Source: Xanthoparmelia taractica (lineage: Eukaryota > Ascomycota > Lecanoromycetes > Lecanorales > Parmeliaceae). From it: a DNA stretch of 64,000 nt. Both the position numbers and the translations under genes were made by a program. The stretch is taken from positions 1-64,000 of the forward strand of contig MU853202.1 of NCBI GenBank assembly GCA_033085395.1. The letters run 5' to 3'. Under the pieces are notes generated by a model. The model saw only the letters and a program-made list of their open reading frames with translations. It had not been told where the DNA came from and ran no database searches. Below are positions 60,500-64,000 of this stretch, piece after piece; within the stretch, counting starts at the first letter, position 1, and each line of letters opens with the position of its first letter.

Positions 60500-61690
60500 T
60501 CGCGATCTTTCGCTAAATTTTTTTATACTTTTAATTAAGATTAGCGCTCTTAAATTATATAAGTCTCGAATTTATAAAGAGATTATAATTAATTTATATT
60601 ATAAAATAAAATAATAATTAATAATACGTAAATCTTAATAAATCTATTCTCGAATATATAAGCTTTTAAAAATAAATAAATTTATAAGCTTAAACGTAAT
60701 TTCTTAAAAAAGATTATATAATATAAAGCTTATTAAATAATACGCGGCTTTAAATAATAAAAAGATATCGACTTTAATAAGACTTTCGTCTTCGTTATAA
60801 AATCTATAAATTATAAAATAATCTTTATTTTAGCGATTATTCTTAATTTAAAAATTAAAATAAATAAATATTAAAATCGCTTTTCTCTATAATAACGTAG
60901 AGAAGATAATCTATATTACTTAATCTACGAGCTTTAAATTTAACAATAAATAGATTTATAAGCTTATTAAAATACTCTACGATCTTAAGTAATCTCTTAG
61001 AATTTAATATAACACTCTCTCGATATTTCTTAAAGAATTAAATTTTAAGTCTATTATTACTAACTTCTTAATACCTATTAACAATATTATTATTATTATT
61101 ATTATTTATATAAACGATATTCTTTTAGTTAATCTTAATAAGAAGAAGATTTAAGATATTAAAAATAAGCTTAATAAGCGCTTCTCGATAATTAATTTAG
61201 TTCTATATATCTATTATCTCGATATAATTATTATTAAAAATCGAATTAATTAAATTTTACGACTCGACTAGATAGACTATCTTAAGAAGTTTATTATTAA
61301 ACACGATATATAAAAAAGTAAAGATATACTTATTTTAATAAGTATCGAACGATATTAAGCGTCAAATAAAGATTTTTAAATAATTAATAAGTCTCAAACT
61401 AACTATTAGTTAACTATAGACTCTCTAATATACGCTATACTCGATATAAAATTAAATATCGCCTTCGCGATCTTAATAATATCTCGATATAATTTAAATT
61501 TAAACAATATTTATTAAAAGATTATTAAACGTATTTTTCGCTATTTATGATAAATCGTAGATTATTAATTAATCTTTAAGAGAAATTTAACATCTCTTAT
61601 CGATTATATAAACGCGAATTCAATAGATAATTAGAATATTCGACGCTCTACTTCTAGATACGTTTTTAATATAAATAATAAGATTATTAA
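60500..61690 (+). pseudogene. Reverse transcriptase of Copia B
   Basis: The YVDD box at 61107-61118 reads YIND, so one Asp is kept. The preceding ELNFKSI-like segment and the following LLVNLNKKKI-like segment fit Copia RT. A (TTA)n run near 61086-61106 directly precedes the box. Confidence 0.78.
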
Positions 61691-62090
61691 TTAATTATCG
61701 AAACGATAATTTATAATAGCACTCTTAACGTGTAAGATTAAATATATTAATTAAACGTAGATTATAAAGAAAGCTATTTAATTATAAAGATTATTAATTT
61801 AATTTAATTTGTTAAATAAAAACACTTTTATTAAGATTACAATAATCTTTTATAATAATTAAAGAGCTATAATCTTAGCTAAGAACTCTTAATTTCATAC
61901 GCGTATTAAATATATTAATATTTAATATTATTATATACGAGAGTAAGTTATCGCTAAGAATATCGTTTTAAAGTATTTTTCGATTAATAAATAAATAGCT
62001 AACGACTTAATTAAAGCCCTATATAAGAATAAATTTAAGATATTTCGTAAGCTAATTAAGTTGAAATCTTATCTATAGCGTCTACGCATA
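61690..62090 (+). pseudogene. RNase H C-terminus of Copia B
   Basis: Ends with a KALYKNKFKIFRKLIKL-like motif (about 62015-62070), equivalent to the ADGLTKAL...F...liGl end of Copia RNase H, then stops. Homologous to A1 5623-5995. Confidence 0.75.
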
Positions 62091-62721
62091 ATCTATAACA
62101 TAGCTTTAGAAGAGTCGTTAGCTTCAGGGGAGCGATTTTATTAATTCTCACATTTTGACAGATCTACTCGAGTCGACGTAGAGTCTTGTTATTAGACTTA
62201 ACACTCTAAAAAACTAACTATATCTTATCTACTTTAATAAAATATTTCTTACGCTATTATTACTATAATTATTAAACTTCTAAAATTTTTTTAAATTATT
62301 CTTATTTATTTCTTATCGAAATTTAAATTAAAATCTATAAGCGTATCGCCCTTAATGTCGTAATAATTAATTATTATTATTAAATATTAATGCTTTAAAT
62401 CGACTCTATATAAGAATCTTATAATTAATTATATATATATCGAAGGATTTTATTTAATTATATCACGTGATGCTCTTATATATATTCTTTAGCTATATTT
62501 TTTATTAAACTTTAATATATACTTAATAATTATAAAATTTTATTTTAAAAAAATTATTTTTAATAAAAAGTATATAAAGCATTAAAACGAATATAAGTAT
62601 ATGTCGTTTTCATAATAATTATTCTACTTTTCTTCTTTCACAATTATTATTCGACTTTTAAGCTATAATCTTCGAATCTTATATTTTAAATAGAGAATCG
62701 ATAGCATATAAAGAGAAGTAT
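62091..62721 (+). other. Post-CDS region of Copia B
   Basis: About 630 bp between the end of RNase H and the 3' LTR. The first ~100 bp (to about 62200) are RIP-spared, with TTAGCTTCAGGGGAGCG as a purine-rich patch. The rest is AT-rich. No gene is seen. Confidence 0.5.
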
Positions 62722-62864
62722 TAAAAGTTGAGTCGCGTGCTTACGTGATATGTCGAGGCTTGGCAAACGCCAAGTCACGTGACCTCACTTAGATAGATCG
62801 CACTTACCTTTATAGCACACTTAGAGTAATATAACTAAGTGTCCTACCTTATATTTTGATAGAT
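62722..62864 (+). repeat. Truncated 3' LTR of Copia B
   Basis: Starts TAAAAGTTGAGTCGCG, matches 56229 onward with mostly C/T and G/A differences, and breaks off at GATAGAT, after which the sequence is Gypsy. Confidence 0.85.
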
Positions 62865-63134
62865 ACTTCTTTAACTATATAAAAACTATAAGATCTTATC
62901 TATTCTTAATACTATTAATAAGCTATTATAATAATATATCGATTCTTTTTAGATAATAAATAAAGTAGATAGACTTATCTATAGACTTGCTATTTCTATA
63001 AAATAAAGAGTTTATCTTATCTTTATAATAGTATAATTAAAGTCTTATTCTACGTTAAAGAATAATTCTTTTTAACGCCCTCGATCTTAACACATCTTAT
63101 TTATTTCTATTAATAATATTAATACGATTAATTT

Positions 63135-63295
63135 AGAAATTAAATAACCTTTTAATAAACGAATTATTAAGAAAAAAAGTGATTTAACTATAGAGTATCT
63201 AGTAAGATAAAAGAAATATAATTCTAAATATAACTAGTAATATAATATTAAGAATCTTGATAATGCTTTTGAGCTAATAAAGAAATATAAGGAGG
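63135..63295 (+). pseudogene. Chromodomain of Gypsy G6
   Basis: Collinear with G4 32683-32841: EIK-like start, NKRIIKKKS segment, core with lost tryptophans, then KNLDNAFELIKKYKEE. Inactive. Confidence 0.72.
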
Positions 63296-63724
63296 AAGTA
63301 GCTAGAATTCAAGCTGTTACACTTACTTCTGAAATCTCATCTTCGCTTTTTCAGCTAGTAAAAGAAAGAGATCGTCCTAGAAAGCATAATATCGCTACTT
63401 CATTAATGTCTTTATAAATTAAATATCTATTATCGCTATATTTAAACGTTCAACGAGTATTATCGATCGAAAAATAAATTCTTCTCTACTCGATAACGTT
63501 TATGTGACTATTGAAGAAATATACTAATTGATATTCTAACTATATGATTTGACCGTCGAAAAGATCTTACTGTTACTATCGAAGAGACCTCACTATTATT
63601 AACTTCCCGTTGATTTTAGTATATTATTATTAACGAATTTACTTAATTAGCAAGGTTTTTCTATATACTTCAACATGTATATAATAAGCGAGGTCGCTCG
63701 TTTTTCTTCTATTTCGGCGGATGC

Positions 63725-63888
63725 TGTCACGAAATGCACTTGCTAAGCCTATCAAGAAATCGGCTAAGGCAAGTGCTTTGCCGGCTGCTTGGCAGGCCGG
63801 CCCTGACTTAGATAGAATTTTCCAACTTAGAATAATTAAAAATTAGACACACCCAACTGACTGACTAAATACACACATTACTGTTACA
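63725..63888 (+). repeat. 3' LTR of Gypsy G6
   Basis: 164 bp from TGTCACGAAATGCAC to ATTACTGTTACA. It has GCTGCTTGGCAGGCCGGCCC in its middle, like the G2 LTRs, and little RIP. Confidence 0.9.
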
Positions 63889-64000
63889 GTTTTAATATAA
63901 TTCATAATAATTTAATTTATGTTTTAAAATATCTTTCTCTAATCCTCGCCTAATAAATAGATAATCTTTCTTATCTTATATAATAAAAGGTTAACGAGTT
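63889..64000. other. Unidentified flank right of G6
   Basis: 112 bp of AT-rich sequence (GTTTTAATATAATTC...) without recognisable homology to the other families in the window. It is presumably the older element into which G6 inserted. Confidence 0.3.

Larger units (their letters stand above)
56229..62864 (+). mobile_element. Copia retrotransposon B, 3' LTR truncated
   Basis: Plus-strand Copia element. 5' LTR from 56229 (TGAAAGTTGAGTCGCG), gag with zinc-knuckle and charged tail (to about 58520), integrase (about 59150-59950), RT (YIND at 61107-61118), RNase H ending near 62090, a post-CDS leader, and the start of the 3' LTR (62722-62864). Diverged from family A in sequence but collinear. The 3' LTR stops at a short ATAGAT shared with the adjacent Gypsy fragment. 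RIP is heavy except at the LTR tips and near 62110-62200. Confidence 0.87.
62859..63888 (+). mobile_element. 5'-truncated Gypsy G6
   Basis: Plus-strand 3' end of the chromodomain Gypsy family, about 1,030 bp, collinear with G4 from about 32405 to 33436. It contains the chromodomain (63135-63295), the AAGCGAG hairpin (about 63687-63704) and the 3' LTR (63725-63888). Everything upstream of the integrase tail is missing. The junction with Copia B shares ATAGAT. Confidence 0.88.

Noticed and set aside
1..64000. Mitochondrial or bacterial origin, suggested by AT-richness
   Set aside because: No mitochondrial genes, tRNAs or rRNAs are seen; instead chromodomain Gypsy, Copia and Tad-like LINE remnants with CpA-directed mutation point to a fungal nucleus.
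1..64000. tRNA, rRNA, riboswitch or intact secondary-metabolite or effector genes
   Set aside because: I looked for conserved tRNA boxes, GC-rich islands and long intact frames and found none; the GC-richer patches are LTRs, the MITE and the solo LTR.

Overview
This window is a stretch of AT-rich heterochromatin, almost certainly from a filamentous ascomycete (Pezizomycotina). I find no intact host gene in 64 kb. The sequence is a pile of nested, inactivated retrotransposons. Nearly everywhere CpA and TpG are scarce and TpA is abundant, while the remaining C sits mostly in CpG and CpT. Tryptophan and glutamine codons have become stops, and the reverse transcriptase YVDD boxes read YVNN, YINN or YIND. 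That is the footprint of repeat-induced point mutation (RIP). I did not compute base composition and cannot name the species.

Five recognisable families are present. (1) A chromodomain Gypsy element (G1-G6) of about 7.4-7.6 kb, with LTRs mostly 150-165 bp (one of 180 bp) beginning TGTCACG and ending TGTTACA in coding orientation. Its order is gag, retropepsin-like region, RT, degraded RNase H/integrase span, chromodomain. (2) Copia family A (A1, A2 and a fragment). (3) A diverged Copia family B. (4) A Tad/I-like LINE with an AP-type endonuclease. (5) A 607-bp TIR element resembling a MITE. There is also a lightly mutated 150-bp solo LTR of a further family, the tip of a probable DNA transposon at the left edge, and an unidentified minus-strand reading ('U').

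Layout: 1-85 DNA-transposon tip. 86-4926 Gypsy G1 (-). 4927-5510 Copia fragment (+). 5511-19224 Copia A1 (-), split by a solo Gypsy LTR (10013-17746) which is itself split by complete Gypsy G2 (10038-17602, -). 19225-22592 LINE (-). 22593-22672 MITE-end relic. 22673-25079 element U (-). 25080-52207 one composite Gypsy insertion, the outer element G3 (-). Inside G3 lie complete Gypsy G4 (26023-33436, +), Copia A2 (38848-44605, +, carrying the solo LTR at 43945-44094) and Gypsy G5 (from 44606, -). 52208-53836 element U resumes. 53837-54443 MITE. 54444-56228 unidentified. 56229-62864 Copia B (+). 62859-63888 truncated Gypsy G6 (+). 63889-64000 unidentified.

The insertion order can be read from target-site duplications (TSDs): ATTCT around G4, TATTT around G2 inside the solo LTR, GAGCT around that solo LTR inside Copia A1, and ATAAT around the 150-bp solo LTR. 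Nothing looks like a functioning or novel defence, metabolic or regulatory system. The interest lies in the nesting history, the patches that escaped RIP, the unpaired LTRs that imply recombination, and the unidentified reading U.
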